Source: an uncultured Pseudomonadales bacterium (GTDB lineage: Bacteria; Pseudomonadota; Gammaproteobacteria; Pseudomonadales; Azotimanducaceae). Taken from it: a stretch of 64,000 nucleotides of DNA. The notes beneath the pieces are model-generated. The model saw only the letters and a program-made list of their open reading frames with translations. It was not told the DNA's origin and searched no databases. Both the position numbers and the translations under genes were made by a program. Shown here piece by piece: positions 8,997 to 18,267 of this stretch. The first letter of the stretch is position 1, and every line of letters begins with the position of its first letter. The DNA lies in assembly GCA_958296405.1 (NCBI GenBank), contig OY282519.1, positions 1,596,132-1,660,131 on the forward strand, read 5' to 3'.

Positions 8997-10103
8997 CTAT
9001 GCCTGTGTCGCGCGGCCCACCACGGCGCCGTCGCGGGTGAGCGTCGCGGCGGCGGCGATGTCGTCCTCCGGGTCCAGCGTGAACGCGCCTTCTTCGGTGA
9101 ACTCCTCGATGAAGTGGGCGAGGTTGGCCGCGTACATTTCGCTGGCGTTGGCGGCCACGGAGGATGGCAGGTTGCCGCGCCCGAGCAGCTTCACGCCGCC
9201 GATGTCCACGATGGCGTCCGCCTCGGCGCCTTCCACGTTGCCGCCGGTGTCCACGGCCATGTCCACCACCACGCTGCCAGGCTGCATGGCCTCGACCATG
9301 GCGCGGGTGACGATGCGTGGCGCCGGGCGCCCGAACACCTGCGCCGTGGTGATGACGACATCGGATTGGGCGATCACGCGCCCCATGCCTTCCTGCTGCA
9401 GGGCGATTTGCTCGGCGCTGAGCGCGCGCGCGTAGCCCTGCCCGGTCTGCCCCGTTTCGCCCACGTCGATGTCCACGAAGCGGGCGCCCAGGGAGCGCAC
9501 TTCCTCCGCCACCGCGGGGCGCGTGTCGAATGCCTCCACCCGTGCGCCGAGCCGCCGCGCGGTGGCGATGGCCTGCAGCCCAGCGACGCCGGCGCCGATG
9601 ACGAACACCCGCGCCGGGCGAATCGTGCCGGCCGGCGTCATCATCATGGGCAGGATGCGGGGGAGGTGGAACGATGCTTCCAGCACCGCCACATAGCCGG
9701 CCAAGCTCGCTTGGGAAGAGAGGGCGTCCATCTTTTGGGCGCGGGTGGAGCGGGGCATCAGTTCCATGGAGATGGCGGTGACGCCGCGCTTGGCGAGCGC
9801 TGCCACGAGTTCCGGCGCCCGGAACGGGTCTAGGAAGCCGACGTAAGTGGCGCCCGCTGCGAGGGCTTCGGCGCCGTCTTCGGCGAGCCGCACTTGCAGC
9901 ACCATGTCTGCGCTTTGGGCGGCGTCTGCGTTTAGCTGGGCGCCGGCCGCCTCGTACTCGGCGTCTGCGAAGCCGGCGCGGGCGCCGGCGCCGCCAGCGA
10001 CGGCCACTTGGTAGCCGAGGCCGATTAGCTTCTTGACGCTGGCCGGCGTCGCGGCCACCCGCCGCTCCGCCTCGGCAGCCTCCTTGGGAATGCCGATCAG
10101 CAT
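8997..10103 (-). CDS. pntAA: NAD(P) transhydrogenase subunit alpha 1 (NAD-binding)
   Basis: This 368-residue soluble NAD(H)-binding subunit is homologous to alanine dehydrogenase. It starts with M-L-I-G-I-P-K-E, the family's usual N-terminus, so the ATG at 10103 is preferred over a 16-residue longer start. It carries the R-R-V-A-A-T-P pocket, a G-A-G-V-A-G-L-Q-A-I dinucleotide-binding loop and the downstream V-D-M-A-V-D-x-G-G-N-V-E motif. It is the first gene of the pntAA-pntAB-pntB operon. No good Shine-Dalgarno precedes the start, which is common in this window. Confidence 0.95.
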   Translation of the reverse strand: MLIGIPKEAAEAERRVAATPASVKKLIGLGYQVAVAGGAGARAGFADAEYEAAGAQLNADAAQSADMVLQVRLAEDGAEALAAGATYVGFLDPFRAPELVAALAKRGVTAISMELMPRSTRAQKMDALSSQASLAGYVAVLEASFHLPRILPMMMTPAGTIRPARVFVIGAGVAGLQAIATARRLGARVEAFDTRPAVAEEVRSLGARFVDIDVGETGQTGQGYARALSAEQIALQQEGMGRVIAQSDVVITTAQVFGRPAPRIVTRAMVEAMQPGSVVVDMAVDTGGNVEGAEADAIVDIGGVKLLGRGNLPSSVAANASEMYAANLAHFIEEFTEEGAFTLDPEDDIAAAATLTRDGAVVGRATQA

Positions 10104-10202
10104 CGGGGCGCGTCGTTGTCTTTGTCGGGCAGGCCTCGCCGCCAGCGCCACGCGGAGCAGTGCATCCAGAACCTCGCGCGCCGCGCCGGAAAAGCACTAG
10201 GT

Positions 10203-10208
10203 TACAAT
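10203..10208 (+). promoter_or_regulatory. -10 box TACAAT upstream of the TRAP operon
   Basis: TACAAT lies about 108 nt before the listed dctP start, in the divergent region between pntAA and the TRAP genes. It matches the hexamer recurring upstream of other genes in the window. Confidence 0.35.
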
Positions 10209-10315
10209 CCCACGCGCCCTTTTTCGAGGACGCCGTTGATGCCCTTGGCGAGTGTGCGAGGCGCCGGCGGCGCCGCTTCCGGCTGCGTGTGCCGCGGTAA
10301 GAACGGCAGCGTCTG

Positions 10316-11476
10316 GTGCGCTGCCCAGGCACCTGCCGCGCGCCGCGTTCGGGCCAACGCTCCTTGACCCGCCTCACCAACCGCTCCGCCGCAGTGGCCG
10401 TCGTCATCGCGTTCGGTGTTGGCATGTTGAGCACGATGGCGTTGAGCGACCCCAGCCGCGCCACGCCTGTCGCCGCCGCTGGCGCGGGTGAGGTGCCGGC
10501 GGCGGTGTCTTGGCGGGTGCCGGCGGCGTTTTCCACCAACCTGCCGGTGCTCGGCGACAACGTCATCTACGTCACGGACGCCATCCGCGCCGCCTCTGGC
10601 GGCCGCATCGCGCTCACGCCCTTCGAGCCCGGCGAGATCGTGCCGGCGTTCAGCATCACGGACGCGGTGCGCGAGGGCAAGGTACCGGCCGGCTACACCT
10701 GGCTCGGTTACGACCAAGGCAAAATCCCCGCCGCGCCGCTCGTCGCCGCGGTGCCGTTCGGCATGGAGCCTTGGGAGTACTCCGCTTGGTGGTTCGAGGC
10801 CGGTGGACGTGGCTTGGCCGAGGCGCTGTATGCGAAACATGGCGTCATGCCGATGCTGTGCGGCATCATCGGGCCGGAAGCCGCCGGCTGGTTCCGCGAA
10901 CCCATCGAGCGCCTTGAAGACCTGCGCGGCCTGAAGATTCGCTTCGCCGGCTTGGGCGGCAGGGTGATCGAGCGCCTCGGCGCCTCGGTGACCATGATTC
11001 CCGGCGGCGAGATATTCCAAGCGCTGGAGAAGGGCGTCATCGACGCCACCGAGTATTCGCTCCCCAGCGTGGATGCCGCGCTCGGCTTCGACCGGGTGGC
11101 GGGCTTCAACTACTTCCCAGGTTGGCATCAGCCGTTCACGACCTCGCATCTGGTGGTGAACCTAGGCGTTTGGCAGGCGTTGACGCCGCAGCAACGCGCC
11201 ACCGTGGAAATGGGCTGCACCGCCGGCGTCACGCGGAACCTGGCGCGGGGCGAGGCGCTGCAGGGGCCGGTGTTGGCCGCGTTGGCGGCGCGGGGCGTCG
11301 AGACGCGCCGCCTGCCGGAGCCGCTGCTGCGGGAGCTGGAGCGCGTCGCCGCGCAGGTGCTAGCAGACGAGGCGAGCCGCGATGAGGACTTCCGGGTGAT
11401 TCTGGCGTCGCAACGCGCATTCCGCGCCGAGTACGCGCACTGGAAGCAACTCGCCTACCTGCCGCGCGACTTCTGA
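10316..11476 (+). CDS. dctP: TRAP transporter solute-binding protein, DctP type
   Basis: This 386-residue periplasmic binding protein is the first gene of a tripartite ATP-independent transporter. An N-terminal hydrophobic segment ending near A-L-S provides secretion. The mature part shows DctP features: W-R-V-P-A near its start, an L-R-G-L-K-I-R strand and the G-E-I-F-Q-A-L-E-K-G-V-I-D-A-T-E-Y motif preceding the W-H-Q substrate region. The start is uncertain: a TTG at 10364 would give a more typical signal peptide. Downstream come dctQ (11-nt gap) and dctM. Ligands are usually organic acids; the exact substrate cannot be read from sequence. Confidence 0.9.
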   Translation: MRCPGTCRAPRSGQRSLTRLTNRSAAVAVVIAFGVGMLSTMALSDPSRATPVAAAGAGEVPAAVSWRVPAAFSTNLPVLGDNVIYVTDAIRAASGGRIALTPFEPGEIVPAFSITDAVREGKVPAGYTWLGYDQGKIPAAPLVAAVPFGMEPWEYSAWWFEAGGRGLAEALYAKHGVMPMLCGIIGPEAAGWFREPIERLEDLRGLKIRFAGLGGRVIERLGASVTMIPGGEIFQALEKGVIDATEYSLPSVDAALGFDRVAGFNYFPGWHQPFTTSHLVVNLGVWQALTPQQRATVEMGCTAGVTRNLARGEALQGPVLAALAARGVETRRLPEPLLRELERVAAQVLADEASRDEDFRVILASQRAFRAEYAHWKQLAYLPRDF

Positions 11477-11487
11477 TCGATGCCCAG

Positions 11488-12010
11488 ATGTCGGCCCTGA
11501 ACCTGCCGCAGACGCGCTTCTCGCGCTGGGTGGACGCCTTGGTGGAGCGCGTCGGGCGCGCCATTTCGTGGCTCTGGATCACGCTGCTCGGCACCATCGC
11601 GCTCAACGTCTTCATGCGCTACGCCATGGGCGAAGGGCGCATCGAGTTCGAGGAGCTGCAGTGGCACCTCTACGCCACGGGCTTCATGTTGGGCTTGGGC
11701 TATGCGCTGAAGGAGGATGCGCATGTGCGCGTGGACGTGCTGCACGAGCGCTTCTCGCCCACGCTCAAGGCATGGATCGAGCTGTACGGCCTCCTGCTGC
11801 TGCTGGCGCCGTTCGTCGCGCTCATGCTCATCTACGCGGTGCCCTTCATCGCGGACAGTTTCGCCGCCGGGGAAGTGTCGCCATCGCCGGGCGGGCTGAC
11901 GCATCGGTGGATCATCAAGTCTGTGCTGTTTGTGGGCATGGCGCTGTTGGGGTTGGCCGCGGCGGCGCGGCTGACGCGGGTGTGGAAGTTCCTGTTCTTC
12001 GGGAAAGACG

Positions 12011-12021
<11 letters not shown>
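11488..12021 (+). CDS. dctQ: TRAP transporter small permease, DctQ type
   Basis: This is a 177-residue membrane protein with four predicted helices. It has the DctQ signature E-F-E-E-L-Q-W-H-L-Y followed by G-Y-A-L-K-E-D-A-H-V-R-V-D, which places charged residues at the cytoplasmic loop. It pairs with DctM in the membrane and links it to the solute-binding protein. It overlaps the dctM start by 11 bp, consistent with one operon. Confidence 0.93.
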
Positions 12022-13369
<1,348 letters not shown>

Positions 13370-13471
13370 GGCGGGCCGCTTGGCGAACTTGCATGAGCCG
13401 TCCGGGGGCTTGCAGTTCGATGCAGGCTGCCGCATGTTAGGGCCATCACCACGCAGCCAAGGGGAGGGCTG

Positions 13472-13960
13472 ATGGCAGAGCAAATCACCGGGGGCGGCCA
13501 GTTCCCACAAATGACTTTCAACGCCGTCGGTGGGGACACCGTCACCCTGCCGGATGACATCGACACGCCGTTCGCGCTGGCGCTCTTCTATCGCGGCCAC
13601 TGGTGACCCTACTGTCGCCGACTGTTAGCCGGCTACGAAGCGCTTGCGGACGAGTTCCGCGCCGAGGGCGTGAGCATCTACGCGGGCACCGTCGATGATG
13701 CCGAGAAGACGGGCGAGGTCGCCCAAGGTTTGAGCTTCCCGGTGTTCCACGGCATCACCCGCGAGCAGGGAGACGCCATCGGCGCGTGGTGGGAAGAGCG
13801 GCGCGACCACATCCAACCATCCGAGTTCATCATGAACGGGAAGGGGCGGGTGCTCGGTTCCGCGTACAGCAACGTGCCCGTGGGGCGCATGGACCCGAAG
13901 GAGACGTTGTCGCTCATCAAAGTCATCAAAGACATGATGGCGCAGCGCAGGGCTGGGTGA
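13472..13960 (+). CDS. selenocysteine-containing peroxiredoxin-like protein
   Basis: An ATG at 13472 with GGGGAGGG upstream opens a frame interrupted only by TGA at 13604-13606, codon 45 of 162. The context is F-Y-R-G-H-W-[TGA]-P-Y-C-R-R-L. In redoxin-type thioredoxin-fold proteins this is R-G-x-W-C-P-Y-C, so the TGA sits exactly at the first, peroxidatic/redox Cys. Homology-like sequence (thioredoxin fold, G-V-S-I-Y-A-G-T-V-D-D, P-S-E-F-I-M-N-G-K-G-R-V) continues in the same frame to a normal TGA at 13958-13960. A hairpin with apical loop GTT lies 17 nt after the TGA. I read it as selenocysteine, giving a Sec-x-x-Cys active site for peroxide or thiol chemistry. The following LLM gene starts 21 nt downstream. 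Confidence 0.88.
13613..13637 (+). promoter_or_regulatory. putative bacterial SECIS hairpin (peroxiredoxin)
   Basis: Seven nt after the in-frame TGA, TGT-c-GCCG-a-CT pairs with AG-c-CGGC-t-ACG around a GTT loop at 13624-13626. The G-starting apical loop and its distance from the TGA (17 nt) fit the SelB-binding bSECIS pattern. Pairing was done by eye and includes single mismatches. Confidence 0.6.
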
Positions 13961-13981
13961 CCGTTTGAGGAGTACCTGCAC

Positions 13982-14848
13982 ATGGACATAGGCATCGCAA
14001 TTCCGTTCAGCCATCGCACGCCGGTGGACTACATCGCCAGCGCTGCGCGGCTTTTGGAGGACATGGGCTTCGCCGCCATGTGGGCGCCGGAGCATGTGCT
14101 GTTCTTCCCGGACTATGAATCCACCTATCCCTATTCGGACGACGGCCGCATCCCCGGCGAGCCGGACGGCCTGCTGGACCCATTCAGCGCGCTCACGTTC
14201 GCCGCCGCGCACACCTCGCGCATCCGCCTCGGCACGGGCATCTGCTTGGTGCCCCAGCGCCAGCCGGTGTATACGGCAAAGCTGGTGGCGGATCTGGATT
14301 ACCTCTCCGGCGGCCGCGTCAACTTCGGCGTTGGCATCGGCTGGCTGAAAGAGGAGTTCGAGAACCTGCAAATGGACTATGCCGCCCGCGCCCGGCGCTG
14401 CGCCGAGTACATCGACGCGATGAAGGCGCTGTGGACGCAGCCGGTGGCCACGTTCGATGGGCCGACGGTGAAATTGGCGCCGTGCTACTTCAACCCCAAG
14501 CCGGCGCAACGCCCGCATCCGCCGATCTTCTTCGGCGGCGAGAGCGAGGCGGCGCTGAACCGGGTGGCGACCCAAGGCGACGGCTGGTATGGCTTCAACT
14601 TGGATCCAAACGGCGCCAAGACGGCATTCGGGCGGCTCGACGAACGGCTGCGACGCGCCGGGAGAGATCCGGCGTCCGTGCGCCGCTACGTTGGCGCCGG
14701 GCGCCTGCAAATGACGCCCGACATGGCCGCGGCCTATGCGGATGCCGGGGTGGAACAGTTAGTGCTGGGCCTTTTCGCCACCAACATGGATGACCTGCGC
14801 CGTCGCGCAGACCGGCTGGCCGCCAGCGTTGGCATGACGCCGGCTTGA
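13982..14848 (+). CDS. LLM-class F420-dependent-type oxidoreductase
   Basis: This 288-residue luciferase-like monooxygenase-fold (TIM barrel) protein begins M-D-I-G-I-A-I-P with a GAGGAG ribosome site 8 nt upstream. Family segments include W-A-P-E-H-V near residue 38, I-R-L-G-T-G-I, L-D-Y-L-S-G-G-R-V-N-F-G-V-G-I-G-W, and F-F-G-G-E-S-E-A-A-L-N-R. This class uses reduced F420 or FMN; the cofactor actually used here is unknown. It lies 21 nt after the Sec-peroxiredoxin and 10 nt before a MaoC-like gene. Its 3' third is duplicated downstream at 15681-15836. Confidence 0.9.
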   Translation: MDIGIAIPFSHRTPVDYIASAARLLEDMGFAAMWAPEHVLFFPDYESTYPYSDDGRIPGEPDGLLDPFSALTFAAAHTSRIRLGTGICLVPQRQPVYTAKLVADLDYLSGGRVNFGVGIGWLKEEFENLQMDYAARARRCAEYIDAMKALWTQPVATFDGPTVKLAPCYFNPKPAQRPHPPIFFGGESEAALNRVATQGDGWYGFNLDPNGAKTAFGRLDERLRRAGRDPASVRRYVGAGRLQMTPDMAAAYADAGVEQLVLGLFATNMDDLRRRADRLAASVGMTPA

Positions 14849-14858
14849 GGGGTTGAGC

Positions 14859-15638
14859 ATGAGCGTCCACACGGCCACCGCCCGCAATTTCTCCGCGGAG
14901 ACCGAGAACCGCATGCATAGCGACGGCGTCGCGCAGCAGTTCGGTTTCAACGGCGCCTTGGTGCCCGGCGTTGCGGTGTTCGGCCACATGACGCGGCCAC
15001 TGGTCGAGGCATTGGGGGCGGACTGGTTCGCCGGCCACACGCTGAAGACGCGCCTGTTCAAGCCCGCCTACGACGGCGACGAACTGGCCATCGAGTGCGA
15101 GGCCGACGGCGCCGGCCACATCGTGCGCTGTCGGGCGCGGGGCGAGTTGCTGGCGGAGCTCCGGTCTTCGCCGGGCGTGGCGCCCCTCGACGCGATGGCG
15201 GCGACGCCCGGTGGCGATCCGGTGGCGGAGCGGCTGGAGGTGGCGTGGCCGCTCATCCATGTGGGCGAGCCGTTCCCGGCGTTCCAGTGGCAGCCAGAGT
15301 GGGACGAGCACCTGCAGTACGTAGAGCAGGTGGCGGATGACCTGCCGCTCTATCGAGAGGCCGATCTGCTGCATCCCCACGCGCTGTTGAGTACCGCCAA
15401 CAGAGCTTTCTCGAATCGCTTTCTGCTGCCAGCTTGGCTGCATGTGGGGTCCGAAATGGCGATGCACGCGCCGGTGCGCATCGGCGACGAATTGGAGGTG
15501 CGGGCGACGCCGGTGGAGAAGTGGCGCAAGAAGGGGCACGAGTTCGTGACGCTCTACATCGCTTACGTCGCCGGGGACGTCGTGAAGACGGAGGTTCGCC
15601 ACACCGCCATCTTCAGCATCGCCCGCAAGGCTGCCTGA
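14859..15638 (+). CDS. MaoC-like hotdog-fold protein, copy 1
   Basis: This 259-residue protein resembles MaoC-type hotdog hydratase/dehydratase proteins. An N-terminal hotdog contains A-R-N-F-S-A-E-T-E-N and G-A-L-V-P-G-V-A-V-F-G-H-M, and a second half contains H-V-G-S-E and R-I-G-D-E-L-E-V-R-A. The usual D-x-x-x-x-H catalytic helix is recognisable only loosely, so enzymatic activity on an enoyl-CoA is inferred. ATG 14859 is chosen over TTG 14853 because a GGGG ribosome site lies 6 nt upstream. A near-identical paralogue follows at 15847. Confidence 0.75.
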   Translation: MSVHTATARNFSAETENRMHSDGVAQQFGFNGALVPGVAVFGHMTRPLVEALGADWFAGHTLKTRLFKPAYDGDELAIECEADGAGHIVRCRARGELLAELRSSPGVAPLDAMAATPGGDPVAERLEVAWPLIHVGEPFPAFQWQPEWDEHLQYVEQVADDLPLYREADLLHPHALLSTANRAFSNRFLLPAWLHVGSEMAMHAPVRIGDELEVRATPVEKWRKKGHEFVTLYIAYVAGDVVKTEVRHTAIFSIARKAA

Positions 15639-15680
15639 GCGCTCGGCCGCGGTGGTGTGTGCGGCGCTGAGCGGCGTTGC

Positions 15681-15836
15681 GTTGGTGCGCCGGGCGCTTG
15701 CAAATGACGCTGAACATGGCCGCGGCGCATGCTGGGGTTCGGTAGCTGGTGCGGGGCCTCTTTGCCGCGAACGTGGATGATCTGCGCTGCCGCGCAGACT
15801 GGCTCGCCGCTGCCGTTGGCATGACGCGGGCTTTGA
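15681..15836 (+). pseudogene. duplicated 3' remnant of the LLM oxidoreductase gene
   Basis: This stretch closely matches the last approximately 159 bp of the LLM gene (14690-14848). It retains recognisable blocks such as GGGCGC-TTGCAAATGACG, GTGGATGATCTGCGC and GTTGGCATGACG, with scattered substitutions and small indels. It has no start of its own and no open frame, so it is a non-coding relic carried along when the adjacent MaoC-like gene was tandemly duplicated. Confidence 0.85.
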
Positions 15837-15846
15837 GGAGTTGAAC

Positions 15847-16626
15847 ATGACGCTGCACACCGCCATTGCCCGCAACTTCTCCGCGGAGTCTGAGAACCTC
15901 ATCCACGACGACGGCGCCGCGCAGTCCTTGGGCTTCACCGGCGCCTTGGTGCCCGGCGTTGCGGTGTTCGGCCACATGACGCGGCCCTTGGTGGAGGCGC
16001 TGGGGGCAGATTGGTTCGCCGGCCACACGCTGAAGACGCGCTTTTTCAGGCCCGCCTACGACGGCGACGAACTGGCCATCGAGTGCGAGGCCGACGGCGC
16101 CGGCCACATCGTGCGCTGTCGGGCGCGGGGCGAGTTGCTGGCGGAGCTCCGTTCTTCGCCGGGCGTGGCGCCCCTCGACGCGATGGCGGCGACGCCCGCT
16201 GGCGATCCGGTGGGGGAGCGGCCAGAAGTGGCGTGGCCGCTCATCCATGTGGGTGAGCCGTTCCCGGCGTTTCGGTGGCAGCCGGGCTTGGCCGAGCATC
16301 GGCTGCACGCCGAGCAGGTGGCGGACGACTTGCCGCTCTATCGGGAGACGGATCTGCTGCATCCCCATGCGCTGTTGAGCACCGCCAACCAAGCCTTCTC
16401 AAAACGCTTTCTGCAGTCGGCTGGGCTGCATGTGGGATCGGAGGTGGTCATGCGGGCGCCGGTGCGCATCGGCGACGAGTTGGAGGTGCGGGCGACGCCG
16501 ATGGAGAAGTGGCGCAGGAAGGGGCACGAGTTCGTGACGCTCTACATCGCCTACGCCGCCGGAGATGTGGTGAAGACGGAGATTCGCCACACCGGCATCA
16601 TCAACATCGCCCGGAAGGCCGCCTAG
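15847..16626 (+). CDS. MaoC-like hotdog-fold protein, copy 2
   Basis: This 259-residue paralogue of the gene at 14859 has the same length and is nearly identical through the centre (L-V-P-G-V-A-V-F-G-H-M, E-C-E-A-D-G-A-G-H-I-V-R-C-R). Substitutions concentrate around residues 140-160 and 190-200. Both copies keep intact reading frames, so both may be functional, perhaps as subunits with differing substrates. GAGGAG precedes the ATG at the same spacing as in copy 1. Duplication included the preceding LLM gene tail. Confidence 0.75.
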   Translation: MTLHTAIARNFSAESENLIHDDGAAQSLGFTGALVPGVAVFGHMTRPLVEALGADWFAGHTLKTRFFRPAYDGDELAIECEADGAGHIVRCRARGELLAELRSSPGVAPLDAMAATPAGDPVGERPEVAWPLIHVGEPFPAFRWQPGLAEHRLHAEQVADDLPLYRETDLLHPHALLSTANQAFSKRFLQSAGLHVGSEVVMRAPVRIGDELEVRATPMEKWRRKGHEFVTLYIAYAAGDVVKTEIRHTGIINIARKAA

Positions 16627-16645
16627 GCGCGCCGGCCGCGGCGCC

Positions 16646-17326
16646 GTGTCCCCCGCCATCGACGCAGACTTCCCGGGCGCCAAGTGCCCGCCGGGCAGCC
16701 GCGTGCGCTTTCGCCACCGGGGCGCTTGGATCGAAGGCACGGTCACAACGCTCAAGCGCCACGCCGCCGCCGTCGTCGAAACCAGCGGCGAGCACTGGAG
16801 CGTGCCCTATGGCGTGGCGCAGGTGCTGGAGCGCGCGCCCTCCCATTGCGACCTCGCCGAAGTGCTTGCCTTGGCGCGGCGGCTCATGGGCCGCAGCGTG
16901 GCCGCCGGCGAGCTGGGCGCCGACTGGACGTTCGGGTTCGACCTTGCGGCGTCCCGGGCCGGGGTGTGCCGTTACCAAGACAAGCGCGTCGACCTCTCGG
17001 CGAGCTTCTGCCTGAAGGCGACGCGCGCCGAGATCACGGACACGCTGCTCCATGAAATCGCCCACGCCATCGTCGGCCAACCGCACGGCCACGACGCCAT
17101 CTGGCAAGCCAAGGCGCGAGAGCTGGGCTGCTCTGGGGCAACGCGCCACAGTGTTTCCCACGCCATCGCCGCCTGGGTTGGCGAGTGCGGGTGCCCGAGC
17201 CCTTGGCTGCGTCAGCGTTTGCAGCGCAGCGTGGCGCAGGGGCGGGTGTGCGCCAAATGCCGTCGCCCGATCAGTTGGCGGCGCAACGTGCAACTCGCGA
17301 CGCCGGAGGCGGACGCGCAGGGCTGA
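16646..17326 (+). CDS. SprT-like zinc metalloprotease domain protein
   Basis: This 226-residue protein uses a GTG start. An N-terminal segment rich in basic and beta residues (about 1-60) precedes a SprT-like domain with the zinc-protease motif H-E-I-A-H at residues 136-140. G-Q-P-H-G-H-D then supplies the likely third ligand. The C-terminus has two Cys pairs (C-G-C and C-A-K-C) consistent with a zinc ribbon. SprT-like proteins include the SPRTN DNA-protein crosslink protease; bacterial members are less understood. The gene starts 19 nt after the MaoC-like copy but is functionally unrelated. Confidence 0.85.
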   Translation: MSPAIDADFPGAKCPPGSRVRFRHRGAWIEGTVTTLKRHAAAVVETSGEHWSVPYGVAQVLERAPSHCDLAEVLALARRLMGRSVAAGELGADWTFGFDLAASRAGVCRYQDKRVDLSASFCLKATRAEITDTLLHEIAHAIVGQPHGHDAIWQAKARELGCSGATRHSVSHAIAAWVGECGCPSPWLRQRLQRSVAQGRVCAKCRRPISWRRNVQLATPEADAQG

Positions 17327-17456
17327 ACCGCTGCTGAAAGGTTGGTTCGAGTTCCAAACCGGTGCCGAAACCGCGTGCTAGGCCGCGTGGCGCTGAACCG
17401 CTGCGGGACCAACGTGTTGAAGCTGTGCCCCGTGGCGTTTTGACGCGACGACGCGA

Positions 17457-18146
17457 CTATGCAGCGTGCGCGCGCAGGAACGCCAAGCACTTTCGCCACG
17501 CATCGGCGGCCGCTTGCTCCCGGAATGAAGGCCGCATGAAGTTCAGGAAGGCGTGCCCGGCGCCATCGTAGCGGTGGAACTCGCAGGTCTTGCCAAGCCG
17601 GTCGAACTCGGCGGCGAACTTGTCCACGTCTTGGGGGCTGGGGTTCTCATCATCGTTGCCGAACAGGCCCAGCAGCGGGCAGGTAATCTCAGCGAAGCGC
17701 TGAAACGGCGAGCGGTCTCCGCCCCAAGGCACCATCGCGTTGCCGCCGTAGAAAATGGTTGCCGCATGCACGTCGGCGTCGTGCGCGGCCCACAGCCATG
17801 CCAACCTGCCGCCCATGCAGAAGCCGATGACCACCTGCCGCGTGGGGTCGGCGAGGGTGGCGAGGTGCTCCTTGGCCACGTCGTAATCGCGCAGAATCTC
17901 GGCGTCCTTGAGCGCGGCCATGCGTTCGAGCGGCGACGCTTCGCCGGGCGCTTGGCGATGGTAGAGGTCTGGACACAATGCCGTGAAGCCGGCGACATCC
18001 AGCCGATGGCAGATGTCCTGCATGAAGTCGTCCACGCCGGGCGCGTGCATGCAAACGAGGGCGCCGGGGCGGGTTGGCTGGTCGCCCGCGACATACGCCG
18101 GCATCGGTGAGCCATCCACATCGATGGTTTCAAATCGGGCGGGCAT
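17457..18146 (-). CDS. dienelactone hydrolase family protein
   Basis: This 229-residue alpha/beta hydrolase of the DLH type has a Cys nucleophile in G-F-C-M-G-G near residue 110. The acid lies in the G-N-D-D-E-N-P-S-P loop and the histidine in D-G-A-G-H-A-F-L-N. The N-terminal M-H-A-P-G-V-D-D segment and D-L-Y-H-R-Q match carboxymethylenebutenolidase-like enzymes that hydrolyse lactones or esters. GGAG 9 nt upstream supports the ATG. It is transcribed divergently from mvaD. Confidence 0.9.
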   Translation of the reverse strand: MPARFETIDVDGSPMPAYVAGDQPTRPGALVCMHAPGVDDFMQDICHRLDVAGFTALCPDLYHRQAPGEASPLERMAALKDAEILRDYDVAKEHLATLADPTRQVVIGFCMGGRLAWLWAAHDADVHAATIFYGGNAMVPWGGDRSPFQRFAEITCPLLGLFGNDDENPSPQDVDKFAAEFDRLGKTCEFHRYDGAGHAFLNFMRPSFREQAAADAWRKCLAFLRAHAA

Positions 18147-18267
18147 CGTTTCACTCCATCCACTTCACCGTGGGCAATTTAAGCACCGTCGGCGTCTTGG
18201 GGATGGCTGCGCCCGTGAGCCGTGCCGGTGCTATGCTGCCGCGCCCTCAGTGCGCTAAGTCGAGGCC

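Noticed and set aside
17336..17380. Sequence with GGTTCGAGTTCC that resembles a tRNA T-arm.
   Set aside because: No acceptor stem, D-arm or anticodon arm at the right distances could be drawn.
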